Assembly (NCBI GenBank): GCA_002335865.1
Contig: DDCY01000033.1
Coordinates: 1 to 64,000 of the forward strand
Length of the DNA stretch: 64,000 nt
Direction of reading: 5' to 3'
Source of the DNA: Saprospiraceae bacterium UBA1994
Lineage (GTDB): Bacteria; Bacteroidota; Bacteroidia; Chitinophagales; Saprospiraceae
Part shown: positions 9,892 to 19,282 of the stretch, piece by piece
Position numbering within the stretch: the stretch's first letter is position 1
Layout of the letters: every line of letters starts with the position of its first letter
The notes under the pieces: model-generated
Database searches by the model: none
What the model was told of the DNA's origin: nothing
The model's input: the letters and a program-made list of their open reading frames with translations, nothing else
Program-made: the position numbers and the translations under genes

Positions 9892-10008
9892 AACGGTTAC
9901 ACCAAATTTTTCTGCATTAGTAAATTTATTGTTTTATTAAATACCAACTTCATATTAAAAACTCTATTTTCAATTATTATCGTATCCATTTGTATCCTTA
10001 ATTATATA

Positions 10009-11268
10009 TTAGACAAATATATCTAAGGAAAAAGTAGTTCCCTTACCTAGTTCAGATTCTATTTTTGATATCCACCCATGCGCTTGAGATATATTCTTAA
10101 CATAGAATAGTCCAAGGCCAAAACCTTTGACATCGTGGACATCTCCAGTAGATACTCTATAAAATTTATCAAAAACTTCTTTGATCTGTTCTTTCGGTAT
10201 ACCAATTCCCTGATCAGTAATCGTTATACATACTTTATTACCTTTTTTGGTCATAGATATATGTACCTCAGGCTTTTTTTTACTGTACTTCACTGCATTG
10301 TCGAGTATATTAGAAATCACGTTAGTAAAGTGTAATTTATCCGCATTAATCAATTCGGGATCATCGACTAGATCGTATGTAAGTTGTCCATCTTTGAGTT
10401 TGATCTTCTCATTTTCTATTATATTTCTAAGCTCTACTGTGAGATCAAATTCTTCCTTTTTGAGTTCTAGATTATCCTTTTCTAGTCTAGCTACGTTTAG
10501 GACTTTCTCCACCTGATCGTTGAGCCTTTGATTTTGATCAATAATAATATTAGAATAATTACTAAGTCTAATATTGTCTTGAACCATCGGATCTTTAGCC
10601 AATACATCAGCTGCGATCTTGATACTAGAGATAGGAGTTTTAAACTCGTGTGTCATGTTATTGATGAAGTCTCTTTGGAGCTCTGACAGCCTTTTTTGCT
10701 TTACGATCACCCATATAGAATACAAAAAAAACAACACAGAACATATAGCAATCGCGGCAAATGCAAGCGTCATATTCATATTACTCAACAGAAAACTCTC
10801 TCTACTTGGGAATCTTACTACGAAGTAATATTCAAGATTATCAAGCGTTGGAAGCTCTTCAGACTCAGCCTGCTTTTCCGTCTGTTCACCCATTTCACAA
10901 TAATTGCCATAAATGAGATCCTTACTGAAGCAATCATAAACCGCATACTCAAAATTGGTACTCAGTCCATGGTTATTCATTTCTTGGTAAAGAAAATCTT
11001 CTAGTACACTTGCATTGATTGGACTGTTGACATTAACAGCATAATAATTAGATGACTGCCTCTGTATGAGTTTAGTCTTAGGTAGCTCTGTTTCATGAAA
11101 GTCAGCAATACGATCCGCAACATGTCTAAGCATTATATGAACAGTCTGATCAAATTCTTTATCCTTGAGATCCCAAGTTTTGAGCAGCCAATATGACTGA
11201 ATCGATATAATACCTATAATAGCCAATGCGCCAAGTAGTAGTAGTCGTCTAATTAAGTTTCCTGGCAT
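10009..11268 (-). CDS. Membrane sensor histidine kinase
   Basis: This 419-residue protein has a transmembrane helix at residues 7-25 (RRLLLLGALAIIGIISIQSY), an extracytoplasmic sensor region of about 140 residues, a second helix (FAAIAICSVLFFLYSIWVIV), then a HisKA domain with the phospho-acceptor His in NNMTHEFKTPISSIKI and a HATPase domain with N box (NVISNILDNAVKYS), G1 (DQGIGIPKE) and G2 (GFGLGLFYVKN). It is the likely partner of the downstream OmpR-type regulator, with which it forms an operon. The signal is unknown; the sensor domain contains two Cys residues (YDCFSK, GNYCEMG) that could form a disulfide or bind a ligand. Confidence 0.93.
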   Translation of the reverse strand: MPGNLIRRLLLLGALAIIGIISIQSYWLLKTWDLKDKEFDQTVHIMLRHVADRIADFHETELPKTKLIQRQSSNYYAVNVNSPINASVLEDFLYQEMNNHGLSTNFEYAVYDCFSKDLIYGNYCEMGEQTEKQAESEELPTLDNLEYYFVVRFPSRESFLLSNMNMTLAFAAIAICSVLFFLYSIWVIVKQKRLSELQRDFINNMTHEFKTPISSIKIAADVLAKDPMVQDNIRLSNYSNIIIDQNQRLNDQVEKVLNVARLEKDNLELKKEEFDLTVELRNIIENEKIKLKDGQLTYDLVDDPELINADKLHFTNVISNILDNAVKYSKKKPEVHISMTKKGNKVCITITDQGIGIPKEQIKEVFDKFYRVSTGDVHDVKGFGLGLFYVKNISQAHGWISKIESELGKGTTFSLDIFV

Positions 11269-11528
11269 ATATCTAAGAATATAGTTTGATTATTAGAGAC
11301 TAAGATAATAGATAATTACTGACCAAGGCTTTCGCTTAACAGCTTATTAACGAGAATTTGCATTTTGTAAAAGGCATCCATTTACATCACTATGAAATGT
11401 ATATTTACCAGTGTGATTTCACAATCGTAAATATTGAATTGTAAATTTAACATAGGAATTACAAATAATGCTCATCGCAGTCTTATCAAAGTCACCTCAT
11501 TTCTATATCTGTATGAGAATAAAAGTTT

Positions 11529-11536
11529 TAACTTTG
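11529..11536 (+). promoter_or_regulatory. Candidate -7 box TAACTTTG just before the DUF4271 gene
   Basis: TAACTTTG is a perfect TAnnTTTG match. It ends 5 bases before the GTG at 11542, so if it is used the transcript would start at or beside that codon and be nearly leaderless. It lies inside the longer reading of the ORF and so bears on the start choice. Confidence 0.35.
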
Positions 11537-11541
11537 TGATC

Positions 11542-12615
11542 GTGAAGAGGATTTTCAAATATGTATTAGTCAGCTTAAATTTGTTACTTGCCTATACTAG
11601 TCAAGCGCAGCAAAGTTCAAATCCTTTTGAAATCATAAGAACAGATAAAAACAGTACTGATACAGTAGTCGCAAAGAGACCAAAAAGTGATCAAAAAAAT
11701 ATTAAAAATAGCTTTGAAGTTTACAGAAATGATGATCCATATGCATCTATACCCTCAACTAATACTAATCAAGACAGTATAAAAGTTGAAAACTTAGGCG
11801 GCACCAAAGATGAAGAGTCGGATGAAGTAGATAAAGATGATATGGACTATATGATTGATAATCCTTTCGAAGTATCGCACGTACCGTATCGACGAAGTGA
11901 GCTTAAAGAGCAAGCCAAATCAGCAAACACAACTAGTCAATCTAAAAAAAGTTATACACGATCTATCGTTCATTTAAAGTATTCGACTAATACATTCATT
12001 TTTTGGTTAGTGCTATTTACACTCTTGCTATTGGCAATAGTAATTAATGTACAGCGAAACGTTATTTCCAAAATTGTAAAGTCCATCACTAATGAAAATG
12101 TCCTCAAACTATTAAAAAGAGAAGAAAATAATGGTCTATCTGGGCATTATATCATGCTATATGTGATATTTTTCATCAATTTTACTTGTTTTATTTACTT
12201 AATGGCCAAGTATTATAAAGGGTTTGATGGCTTTAACAATTGGTTAGTAATCTACGGTACTGTAACGGTCACTTACCTGCTGAGGCATATTAGTATGGCC
12301 TTTATTGGTAACATATTCAACATCTCAAAGGACAGCAGCCTGTATAGTTTTACGATCATGTCATTCAACATATTCTTAGGTCTTGTACTCATTCCAGTAA
12401 ATCTAGTTGTCGCATTCAGCCCAGTTGAGATAAGTAGCGCAGCACTGCAAGTAGGCATTGGATTGATAATAATACTCTTACTAATTAGATCAGCTAGAGG
12501 ACTTCTTGTTGGTGCTAGATTTATTGGTGAGAATCTATTTCAATTTTTTATCTACCTTTGCACTTTCGAAATTGCACCTATTTTAATTCTACTGAAAATA
12601 CTAGGTGAACAATAG
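11542..12615 (+). CDS. DUF4271-type membrane protein
   Basis: The frame is open from an ATG at 11434, but the first 36 codons look non-coding. GTG at 11542 opens a good signal peptide (KRIFKYVLVSLNLLLAYTSQ), so I chose it. A polar, charged region of about 130 residues follows, with the motif NPFE occurring twice (SSNPFEIIR, IDNPFEVSH). The C-terminal half holds about six transmembrane helices (FWLVLFTLLLLAIVINVQR onward), as in DUF4271 proteins of Bacteroidota. The function is unknown. The gene stops 47 bases before hemD, an arrangement I recall for this family in other Bacteroidota, so the two are probably co-transcribed. Confidence 0.8.
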   Translation: MKRIFKYVLVSLNLLLAYTSQAQQSSNPFEIIRTDKNSTDTVVAKRPKSDQKNIKNSFEVYRNDDPYASIPSTNTNQDSIKVENLGGTKDEESDEVDKDDMDYMIDNPFEVSHVPYRRSELKEQAKSANTTSQSKKSYTRSIVHLKYSTNTFIFWLVLFTLLLLAIVINVQRNVISKIVKSITNENVLKLLKREENNGLSGHYIMLYVIFFINFTCFIYLMAKYYKGFDGFNNWLVIYGTVTVTYLLRHISMAFIGNIFNISKDSSLYSFTIMSFNIFLGLVLIPVNLVVAFSPVEISSAALQVGIGLIIILLLIRSARGLLVGARFIGENLFQFFIYLCTFEIAPILILLKILGEQ

Positions 12616-12662
12616 GAAAGTGATTAGGAATTAATAGTAAAGGGTTAACAAACGAAGTATTT

Positions 12663-13460
12663 ATGGCGTTAAAAGGTACAAATACTGCACAGCAGCCTGC
12701 GCAAAAGGATTCTTTTAAGAAAATCAAGACTATTCTTGTGTCTCAGCCAAAGCCTGAGAGATCACCATATTACGATCTAGAGAAAAAATGGGGTTTGACA
12801 ATCGACTGGAGACAATTTATCCACGTCGAACCTGTAACTGAAAAACAGTTCAGAAAAAACAGAGTTCGTCCAGATGAATTCTCTGCTGTAATTTTCACCA
12901 GTAAGAATGCTATTGAGCACTTCTTCAGATTGTGTCAAGATATGAGAATACAGATGTCTCAAGATACTAAGTATTTCTGTCTATCTGAGGCAATCGCTAA
13001 TTACCTACAGAAATTCATTGTTTATAGAAAGCGTAAAGTTTTTGTAGGGAAGAGACGTATCGACGACCTCAATAACTACTTCACGAAGCATAGCAAAGAG
13101 AAATTTATTCTTCCATGCTCTAATCTAGGAGCTAAAGACGTAGTGAGTTATCTAAAGAAAAAGGATCTTGATTTCCAAGATCTCATGATGTATCGAACAG
13201 TGGCTAGTGATCTATCTGATCTAGAAAATGTCACATATGACGTACTTATCTTCTTTAGCCCTCTCGGTATTGATTCTCTATTTGAGAACTTTCCAGGATA
13301 CGAACAGAAAGATACACGGATAGCAGTATTTGGCAACTCAACTGCTAAAGCTGTAGATGATAGAAATCTTATCGTCAATATCAAAGCACCTGCTCCCGAG
13401 TCACCATCCATGTCGATGGCATTAGAAAACTACCTACAAAAAAGCAACAAAAAGAAGTAA
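12663..13460 (+). CDS. hemD: Uroporphyrinogen-III synthase
   Basis: HemD closes hydroxymethylbilane into uroporphyrinogen III in haem and sirohaem synthesis. The 265-residue length is normal. The family is poorly conserved, but the two-domain pattern is visible: KTILVSQPKPERSPYYDLEK at the start, SAVIFTSKNAIEHFFRL closing the first lobe, then ILPCSNLGAKDVVSYLKKK, YDVLIFFSPLGIDSLFENF and IAVFGNSTAKAVDDR in the second. The N-terminal 18 residues are a short polar extension. It follows the DUF4271 gene and is followed by a clear terminator. No other haem genes are in the window. Confidence 0.82.
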   Translation: MALKGTNTAQQPAQKDSFKKIKTILVSQPKPERSPYYDLEKKWGLTIDWRQFIHVEPVTEKQFRKNRVRPDEFSAVIFTSKNAIEHFFRLCQDMRIQMSQDTKYFCLSEAIANYLQKFIVYRKRKVFVGKRRIDDLNNYFTKHSKEKFILPCSNLGAKDVVSYLKKKDLDFQDLMMYRTVASDLSDLENVTYDVLIFFSPLGIDSLFENFPGYEQKDTRIAVFGNSTAKAVDDRNLIVNIKAPAPESPSMSMALENYLQKSNKKK

Positions 13461-13488
13461 GAGTAATCTTACAAAACGATATTCAAGA

Positions 13489-13518
13489 GGCTTGTTGATT
13501 TTTCAGCAAGCCTTTTTG
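13489..13518 (+). terminator. Intrinsic terminator after hemD
   Basis: Arms AGGCTTGTTGA (13489-13499) and TCAGCAAGCCT (13503-13513) form an 11-bp stem with one G-U pair and a 3-base loop, followed by a T run at 13513-13517. It sits 29 bases after the hemD stop codon. Confidence 0.85.
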
Positions 13519-13643
13519 TGCCGCCTTAAGGCTTGTTTTAACAACTAAGAAATTCACTTCTTGTAATAGATATTATTGTTCTGTGCTTAATAGATCTTGT
13601 TTTTCGGAGTCCATGAGCTTATACTGAGCAAGCCACTATTTGT

Positions 13644-14528
13644 CTAATTCCTCTTATCCAATCCCCAAAGCATTTTTTCTCTAATAGTCTGCATGAAATC
13701 TGTGCCATTGAGATGTGCTAGCTTAGTATGAAATGGACATTTTGTAAGTGTGATCTTATGCTTTGCTGTAATGGTTTCATATCTAGAGTCCATCGTACAA
13801 AGAAAATTTTCTGATCTTCCTTCTACTCTGACACTGATTTCTGCATCATTAGATATGACTATGGGTCTTACATTAAGATTATGTGGTGCTATAGGTGTGA
13901 TGACAATATTGCCAGAGTCTGGTGAGATTATAGGACCACCACAACTCAGTGAATATCCTGTTGAACCTGTAGGTGTACTAAAGATCAAACCATCCGCCCA
14001 ATAGGAATTGAGATATTTGTCATCTACCATCACTGTAATTGTGATCATGGATGAGGTATCTCTCTTATGTATAGTAAAGTCATTGAGAGCAAAAGGCATA
14101 TCCTCAAACAGGGGTAAATTACTCTGGAGAGACAACATGCTACGTTCTTCAGTAAAGAAATCTCCTGCGATAATGGTATCTACGGCTGACAGGATCTTCG
14201 ACTTTTCGATATTGGCTAAGAATCCTAATCTACCCATATTGATACCCATGATAGGAATATCTAGATCTTGCACGAGATTAGTTGCCTTTAGTATCGTGCC
14301 ATCCCCACCTAATGTAATGATGAGATCAATAGCATTGGTCTCTAGATCATCCTTGGTATTGATCGCAGATCGATCTTCATATTCTATACTAGCTTCATTT
14401 AAAGATAATTTGTATCCATCAAATATATAATAATCTAGAGGGGAGTCTTCTAGCTTTTGGAGTAGTGCTTTAATAATCCCTGTGTCTGTCAGCTTCACTG
14501 TCTGACCATATAATAGGATGTTCTTCAT
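13644..14528 (-). CDS. nadK: NAD kinase
   Basis: NadK phosphorylates NAD to NADP. The 294-residue chain has the family motifs in order: LIITLGGDGTILKA (GGDG site), PIMGINMGRLGFLA, FALNDFTIHKRD, and STPTGSTGYSLSCGGPI (conserved glycine-rich site), then APHNLNVRPIV. The length is typical. Upstream is the small orphan gene at 14649, separated by a bidirectional hairpin, so nadK probably has its own promoter. nadE, also in this window, supplies the NAD substrate. Confidence 0.95.
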   Translation of the reverse strand: MKNILLYGQTVKLTDTGIIKALLQKLEDSPLDYYIFDGYKLSLNEASIEYEDRSAINTKDDLETNAIDLIITLGGDGTILKATNLVQDLDIPIMGINMGRLGFLANIEKSKILSAVDTIIAGDFFTEERSMLSLQSNLPLFEDMPFALNDFTIHKRDTSSMITITVMVDDKYLNSYWADGLIFSTPTGSTGYSLSCGGPIISPDSGNIVITPIAPHNLNVRPIVISNDAEISVRVEGRSENFLCTMDSRYETITAKHKITLTKCPFHTKLAHLNGTDFMQTIREKMLWGLDKRN

Positions 14529-14594
14529 AATAGTAAAGGTATGAAAGGGAATTTAGAATGGTGAATTGATCTAATTTCGAACTTCGATATAATT

Positions 14595-14631
14595 AAAAAA
14601 TCCTCATCAGTATTCCTGAGGAGGATTTTTT
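14595..14631. terminator. Bidirectional hairpin terminator between nadK and the small gene
   Basis: AAAAAATCCTCATCAG (14595-14610) and CTGAGGAGGATTTTTT (14616-14631) pair with one mismatch around a 5-base loop. It has an A run on one side and a T run on the other. On the minus strand it ends the gene at 14649; nothing on the plus strand clearly needs it. Confidence 0.8.
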
Positions 14632-14648
14632 ATGCGGGATAAAGTTGC

Positions 14649-14858
14649 CTATTCAGCCTCCTTTTTAGCTTTTGGAGCCTTTTTCCCTATAAGTTTTACT
14701 ATGGCATCTGGGTTTATTACTTCAAGAATACCTCTATCGTAATCTCTGATGAAATCGTCCACTTTCATTCTGCTCTTAGAATTACTGTTAATGTACTTGA
14801 TACCTACAAAAGAGCTGGTAGTATCGAGCACCTTTACTTTCATTTTATGGACTGCCAT
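14649..14858 (-). CDS. Small basic protein of unknown function
   Basis: I do not recognise this 69-residue protein. It opens MAVHKMKVKVLDTTSSFVGI, continues with a predicted mixed alpha/beta segment (KSRMKVDDFIRDYDRGI, EVINPDAIVKLIG) and ends in a Lys/Ala-rich tail (KKAPKAKKEAE). There is no signal peptide or membrane helix. A strong hairpin terminator follows within 20 bases, and a long empty stretch precedes it, so it is probably a single-gene transcript. The basic tail and the compact size would suit a nucleic-acid-binding or ribosome-associated protein, but that is only inference. Confidence 0.65.
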   Translation of the reverse strand: MAVHKMKVKVLDTTSSFVGIKYINSNSKSRMKVDDFIRDYDRGILEVINPDAIVKLIGKKAPKAKKEAE

Positions 14859-15307
14859 GTTTTATTAAGTTTATTTAAAAAAAGTCATTACTAATTTAAC
14901 TAATCAATCGGATTTTTGGACTATAAGTTCCACATTCTTCTATTAGAATTGATTTAAAAACTATTGTCTATTCAAACCATCTTGGTTTAAAGCATAAAAA
15001 TATTGTACTATCTGGGTTTTAGCATAATCGTTAACTTTCACATATGAAAGTTTGTATATCTTTTAGTTTGTCAATATGTGTCATGGTTATTATCTAAAAA
15101 GATTTGATTACCAATGAAAACTAGTTTACAGTTTTCGTATCTTAATATACGACATCAGTGCTCTGCAAATTTCCATACTTCTTATATAATCATAGAGAAA
15201 TTATAGTGCCCATATCAGTCGTCTCATTAGTATCTATATAAAGCCTAACGGAATTAACACTTCAGTGATGGACACAACAAATTAGTCAACTCGGCAATAT
15301 TAATATT
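14859..15307. other. Gene-free stretch with one perfect palindrome
   Basis: I see no convincing gene. The one notable element is an inverted repeat at 15034-15051, ACTTTCA-CATA-TGAAAGT, with 7-bp perfect arms. On the minus strand, a stretch around 15110-15260 reads as protein-like text with several stops (for example RLYIDTNETTDMGTIISL), which may be a relic but cannot be named. Confidence 0.5.
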
Positions 15308-16420
15308 TTACTCTACCATCTTCATATATACCTCCATCATTCCTTTAGCCGTTATTTCATCAGTATATCTCTCTGAAACGTAGGCTTTGCCTTTTTGAGT
15401 TAACTCATTTCTCAGAGTATGATTTGAAACTATATCCATGATTGCATTAGTTAATTCGATTTTGTCATTGGGCTCTATATAAATGGCCCCTGGACCAGCA
15501 GCTTCGGGCAAGGATGATGCCGTAGTAGTAATTACAGGTGTATCACGATAAAGTGACTCTATAAGAGGTATACCAAAACCTTCATAGATGGAAGGATAAA
15601 CCATAGCGATAGCATTATCGTAAATATAGAGCAAAGCTTCATTATCTACATGATCCAAAAACTCGAAATACTTACCTAGACTTAGCTCTGATATTCTTGA
15701 TTTTATTCGGTTAGCATAGAGGCCGCCCCTACCTACTACTTTTACCTTAACCCTTTTATCCTTTGATATGTTAGCCATCGCTTCCACTATCAGCAAAAAA
15801 GATTTTCTTTCAATCAATGAACCTACATAAAGTAAGTATTTTTCACATGACTGAGGTGACTTTGACGTGTTGTAAAATGCTGGATGACAACTTTGATAAA
15901 CCACTGATACCTTGGAAGGATTTACCTTATATAAAACATTTAAGTCTTTCTTGGTACTTTCACTAATCGCTACTATCTGATCTGCATTCTTAGCGGCATA
16001 TCTATACTTTCGCTTATATATATAGCGATCCAATAAACCAAACTGCTCAGGATAATATTCAAATATCAGATCATGCATAGTAACAACCGTCTTCGCATCT
16101 AAAGAATGGCTATTGAGCGGTATTTCATGGCTAAGTCCATGATATATATCCATCCCTACAGCGTTGATTTCTTTGGTCACTCCTCTACTCCGCCAAAATG
16201 ATCCGAAATTCCCATTACAGGTATGAATAATAAACTTCTCTTTATCCAAAAAATATAATACCTCTGAATCTTGGCTGATCTTAGGTGTAAAAAGGTGATA
16301 CTCATGCTCTGGATACAATCGTTGAAGATTTCGTACTAAAGTACGGCTATAATTCCCTAATCCCGTACGATTATGAAAGAGACGCTTGGCATCAAATCCT
16401 ATTTTCAGTTTTTTCACCAT
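15308..16420 (-). CDS. Glycosyltransferase family 4 (group 1) protein
   Basis: This transferase adds a sugar from an activated donor to a cell-envelope glycan or glycolipid; the substrate cannot be read. I start at MVKKLKIGFDAKRLFHNRTG (16420), because the 17 residues of the longer frame look non-coding, giving 370 residues. GT-B fold features are visible: the glycine-rich acceptor loop HNRTGLGNYSRTLVR, VVTMHDLIFEYYPEQF, the start of the donor lobe CEKYLLYVGSLIERKS, VKVVGRGG, and the donor site MVYPSIYEGFGIPLIESL with the EGFGIP motif of family 4. It stands alone, with no polysaccharide cluster near. Confidence 0.88.
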   Translation of the reverse strand: MVKKLKIGFDAKRLFHNRTGLGNYSRTLVRNLQRLYPEHEYHLFTPKISQDSEVLYFLDKEKFIIHTCNGNFGSFWRSRGVTKEINAVGMDIYHGLSHEIPLNSHSLDAKTVVTMHDLIFEYYPEQFGLLDRYIYKRKYRYAAKNADQIVAISESTKKDLNVLYKVNPSKVSVVYQSCHPAFYNTSKSPQSCEKYLLYVGSLIERKSFLLIVEAMANISKDKRVKVKVVGRGGLYANRIKSRISELSLGKYFEFLDHVDNEALLYIYDNAIAMVYPSIYEGFGIPLIESLYRDTPVITTTASSLPEAAGPGAIYIEPNDKIELTNAIMDIVSNHTLRNELTQKGKAYVSERYTDEITAKGMMEVYMKMVE

Positions 16421-16535
16421 ATATACATTAAGCGATAAAGATAACAATGATAAAAGAAAAGATAGAATCACGAAATTTCAAACTATGTAAGGTTTAATAC
16501 CTAAATAGTCAATACATGATACACAATGACATTCA

Positions 16536-16566
16536 TTTGAAATCTGCCTACAGTTAAGTATCTTTG
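16536..16566 (+). promoter_or_regulatory. Bacteroidota-type promoter of the penicillin-binding protein gene
   Basis: TTTG at 16536-16539, a 19-base spacer and TATCTTTG at 16559-16566 match the TTTG / TAnnTTTG consensus exactly. The start codon is 35 bases downstream. Confidence 0.7.
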
Positions 16567-16600
16567 GGCAACCAGATAAACAATAATTGTTTATACCAAC

Positions 16601-19255
16601 ATGGAGATAGAAAAAGAGACTACAATTGAGAAAAAGTGGAAAAAGGAAAAAACCCTTAAAATAGTTATGCTAATGCTATGGATAGGGGCCATAGCTTTAG
16701 TGATAGGCACATTCTTATTTTTCAACTATATATCCAAACAAGACTTACCATCATTTGAAGATCTAGAGAATCCTGAGTACGATCAAGCTTCTATCATTTA
16801 TGATGATAACGGTACTACATTTGGAAAATACTATATCGAAAATAGAGTACCTGTGCACTATGATCAGATATCTCCATTTATTGTAGATGCTTTACTCTCT
16901 ACAGAAGATGAGAGGTTCCATAGCCATAGTGGTATAGATGTACGGGCTCTATCTAGAGTTGCATTTAAAACCGTACTACTGCGACAGGAGAGTTCTGGTG
17001 GAGGCAGTACTATTTCGCAACAGCTCGCGAAGCTTCTTTTCAAGAGGCCCAGCCTATTAGGAATGAGTAAGATAAAACGTTCATTTGAACTCGTAAAAGT
17101 AAAGCTCAAAGAATGGATGACTGCCGTAAAAATAGAGCGTAGCTATACTAAGGAAGAGATCATGGCTATGTATCTCAATAAGTTTGAATTTATCAATGGT
17201 GCCCATGGAATACAAGCGGCATCACAGACGTATTTCAGTAAGGAGCAAGAAAATCTAAGTGTCGATGAAGCAGCGATACTTGTTGGAATGCTTAAGAATC
17301 CAAGTTTATACAATCCACTAAGATTTCCGGATAAAGCTAAAAGAAGAAGAAATATCGTTCTTAGCCAAATGGAGAAGGCTGACAAACTAGACAGAGTAGC
17401 CTATGACTCATTGATCGTCAAGGATGTCAATATGGATGAATTTCAACGAAAGACTCAGTCTGAAGGTCCAGCGCCATATTTCCGAGCAGAACTAACTAAG
17501 TGGCTGCGAAAGTTATTCAAAGAAAATGACATCAATAAATCTGACGGCACTAGTTACAACATCTATACCGACGGACTGAAGATTTTTACAACCCTAGACT
17601 TACGCTATCAAAAGCATGCAGAAGAGGCCGTGACCGAGCATATGAAATGGAATCAAGAAAGATTTGATAGCGTATGGAAAGATAAAAATCCATGGAAGTA
17701 TGAAGCGGATGCTTCACAAAGAAAGATAAGAAACGATATTTTTGAAAGAAGGATAAGAGCTTCGGATAGATACATAAGTCTAAGAAACAAACACCTAAGT
17801 GCAAATATCGCAAAACTAAGGGACAGATATACTGAAACTCCATTTACAGATAATGCAATCAAAGCGATGATTCGTGTAGAAAGCAAAAAAAATGGATTTA
17901 GAAAAGAGATTAAGGACAACTATATCAAGAGCAATTATTTAGATGAATACAAGTCGATTATGAAAATGAAAGACTGGACAGAACTCAAGAATAATTGGAA
18001 ATCATTCATAGCTGCATATGATAAGTCGTTCAATACTGAGGTAAAAATGATGGTCTTTGACTACAGTGAAGAGCAAGAAAAGGAAGTGAAAATGACTCCA
18101 CTAGATTCAGTAAGATATCACAACATGATGCTTCAGTCTGGCTTGCTATCAGTAGATCCTAAAACAGGATATATCAAAGCATGGGTGGGTGGTGTTAATC
18201 ACCAATACTTTAAGTATGATCATGTAAATTCTCAGCGTCAAGTAGGATCTACAATAAAGCCATTTGTATATGCCACGGCAATCGGCATGATGGGAATATC
18301 ACCTTGTACAACATTCGATGATATTCAATACACGATCGCTCCTGGAGATGCTAACTTTGATCTACAGGATGAATGGACTCCTGCAAATGCTAATGGAGAA
18401 TTTACTTTGAACAAATACAACCTATACCATGGACTACTATATTCCAAGAATAGTATCACTGTACGTCTAGTAAAAGAAATGGGTACTGTACAAGTAGTCA
18501 GAGAACTACTCAGAAATGTAGGCATCAATGTGGATGAAGAAGTAACTAATAATGAAATAAAAGTACCAAACCTACCTTCTATAAGTCTAGGTGCGGTAAA
18601 CCTAAGTCTATACGAAATGACCGGCGCGTATACTACATTTGCTAATAATGGAATGTATACAGAACCAATATTTATCAAACGAATAGAAGATAAAAGTGGT
18701 AATGTGATATATAATGCAATACCAGATAAAAAAGTAGCTATCAACCCTAAGTACAATGCTGTGATGGTAGATATGCTACAAAATAATGTAGGTGGAAAAT
18801 ACGGACTAGGCATCAAAACTCCAGTAGGAGGAAAGACTGGTACGACTAATGATTATACCGATGGATGGTTTATGTCCATCACTCCTAATTTAGTGTCGGG
18901 AACTTGGGTTGGAGGTGATGATCGATGGATCAGATTTCTCTCATTAGATGAAGGGCAAGGGTATGTACTTGCAAGACCAATAGTACAGAAATACCTTAAG
19001 AGACTTGAAGACGATGAAGAAATAAACTTAAATACGAATGTCAATTTCCCAGCTCCTCCATATGGATTTAAAGAAATAGTGGACTGTACCAAATACAAAG
19101 AAATTACACCAGAGGAAGAACAAGCAGAGATCATAGAAAACAAAAAACAATTAGATGAATTTGAAGAAGAGTTTGGTGATGATTTTGAAGAAGAATTAGA
19201 AGATATGCCGATAGACACAATCAGCATACCTATCGATACTACTGGAAATAATTAA
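16601..19255 (+). CDS. Class A penicillin-binding protein (PBP1A type)
   Basis: This bifunctional peptidoglycan synthase polymerises glycan strands and cross-links them outside the inner membrane. The 884 residues comprise a basic cytoplasmic tail, a membrane helix at 19-42, a GT51 domain with catalytic Glu102 in STEDERFHSHSG and GGSTISQQLAKLLF, a long charged insert of about 170 residues (roughly 345-500), and a transpeptidase domain with Ser550-x-x-Lys (GSTIKP), SKN at about 615 and KTGT at 745. The C-terminus is very acidic (EEFGDDFEEELED). All catalytic motifs are intact. A small membrane protein follows 27 bases on, probably in the same transcript. Confidence 0.95.
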   Translation: MEIEKETTIEKKWKKEKTLKIVMLMLWIGAIALVIGTFLFFNYISKQDLPSFEDLENPEYDQASIIYDDNGTTFGKYYIENRVPVHYDQISPFIVDALLSTEDERFHSHSGIDVRALSRVAFKTVLLRQESSGGGSTISQQLAKLLFKRPSLLGMSKIKRSFELVKVKLKEWMTAVKIERSYTKEEIMAMYLNKFEFINGAHGIQAASQTYFSKEQENLSVDEAAILVGMLKNPSLYNPLRFPDKAKRRRNIVLSQMEKADKLDRVAYDSLIVKDVNMDEFQRKTQSEGPAPYFRAELTKWLRKLFKENDINKSDGTSYNIYTDGLKIFTTLDLRYQKHAEEAVTEHMKWNQERFDSVWKDKNPWKYEADASQRKIRNDIFERRIRASDRYISLRNKHLSANIAKLRDRYTETPFTDNAIKAMIRVESKKNGFRKEIKDNYIKSNYLDEYKSIMKMKDWTELKNNWKSFIAAYDKSFNTEVKMMVFDYSEEQEKEVKMTPLDSVRYHNMMLQSGLLSVDPKTGYIKAWVGGVNHQYFKYDHVNSQRQVGSTIKPFVYATAIGMMGISPCTTFDDIQYTIAPGDANFDLQDEWTPANANGEFTLNKYNLYHGLLYSKNSITVRLVKEMGTVQVVRELLRNVGINVDEEVTNNEIKVPNLPSISLGAVNLSLYEMTGAYTTFANNGMYTEPIFIKRIEDKSGNVIYNAIPDKKVAINPKYNAVMVDMLQNNVGGKYGLGIKTPVGGKTGTTNDYTDGWFMSITPNLVSGTWVGGDDRWIRFLSLDEGQGYVLARPIVQKYLKRLEDDEEINLNTNVNFPAPPYGFKEIVDCTKYKEITPEEEQAEIIENKKQLDEFEEEFGDDFEEELEDMPIDTISIPIDTTGNN

Positions 19256-19282
19256 AACTAACAAATCATAAAACAACAAATC

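Noticed and set aside
15110..15260. Possible gene relic on the minus strand (RLYIDTNETTDMGTIISL and following text with stops)
   Set aside because: Three or more stops in about 150 bases and no recognisable family; too weak to list as a pseudogene.
18325..18816. Minus-strand frame of 163 codons inside the penicillin-binding protein
   Set aside because: It lies opposite the intact transpeptidase domain; the hydrophobic text is a codon-bias shadow.
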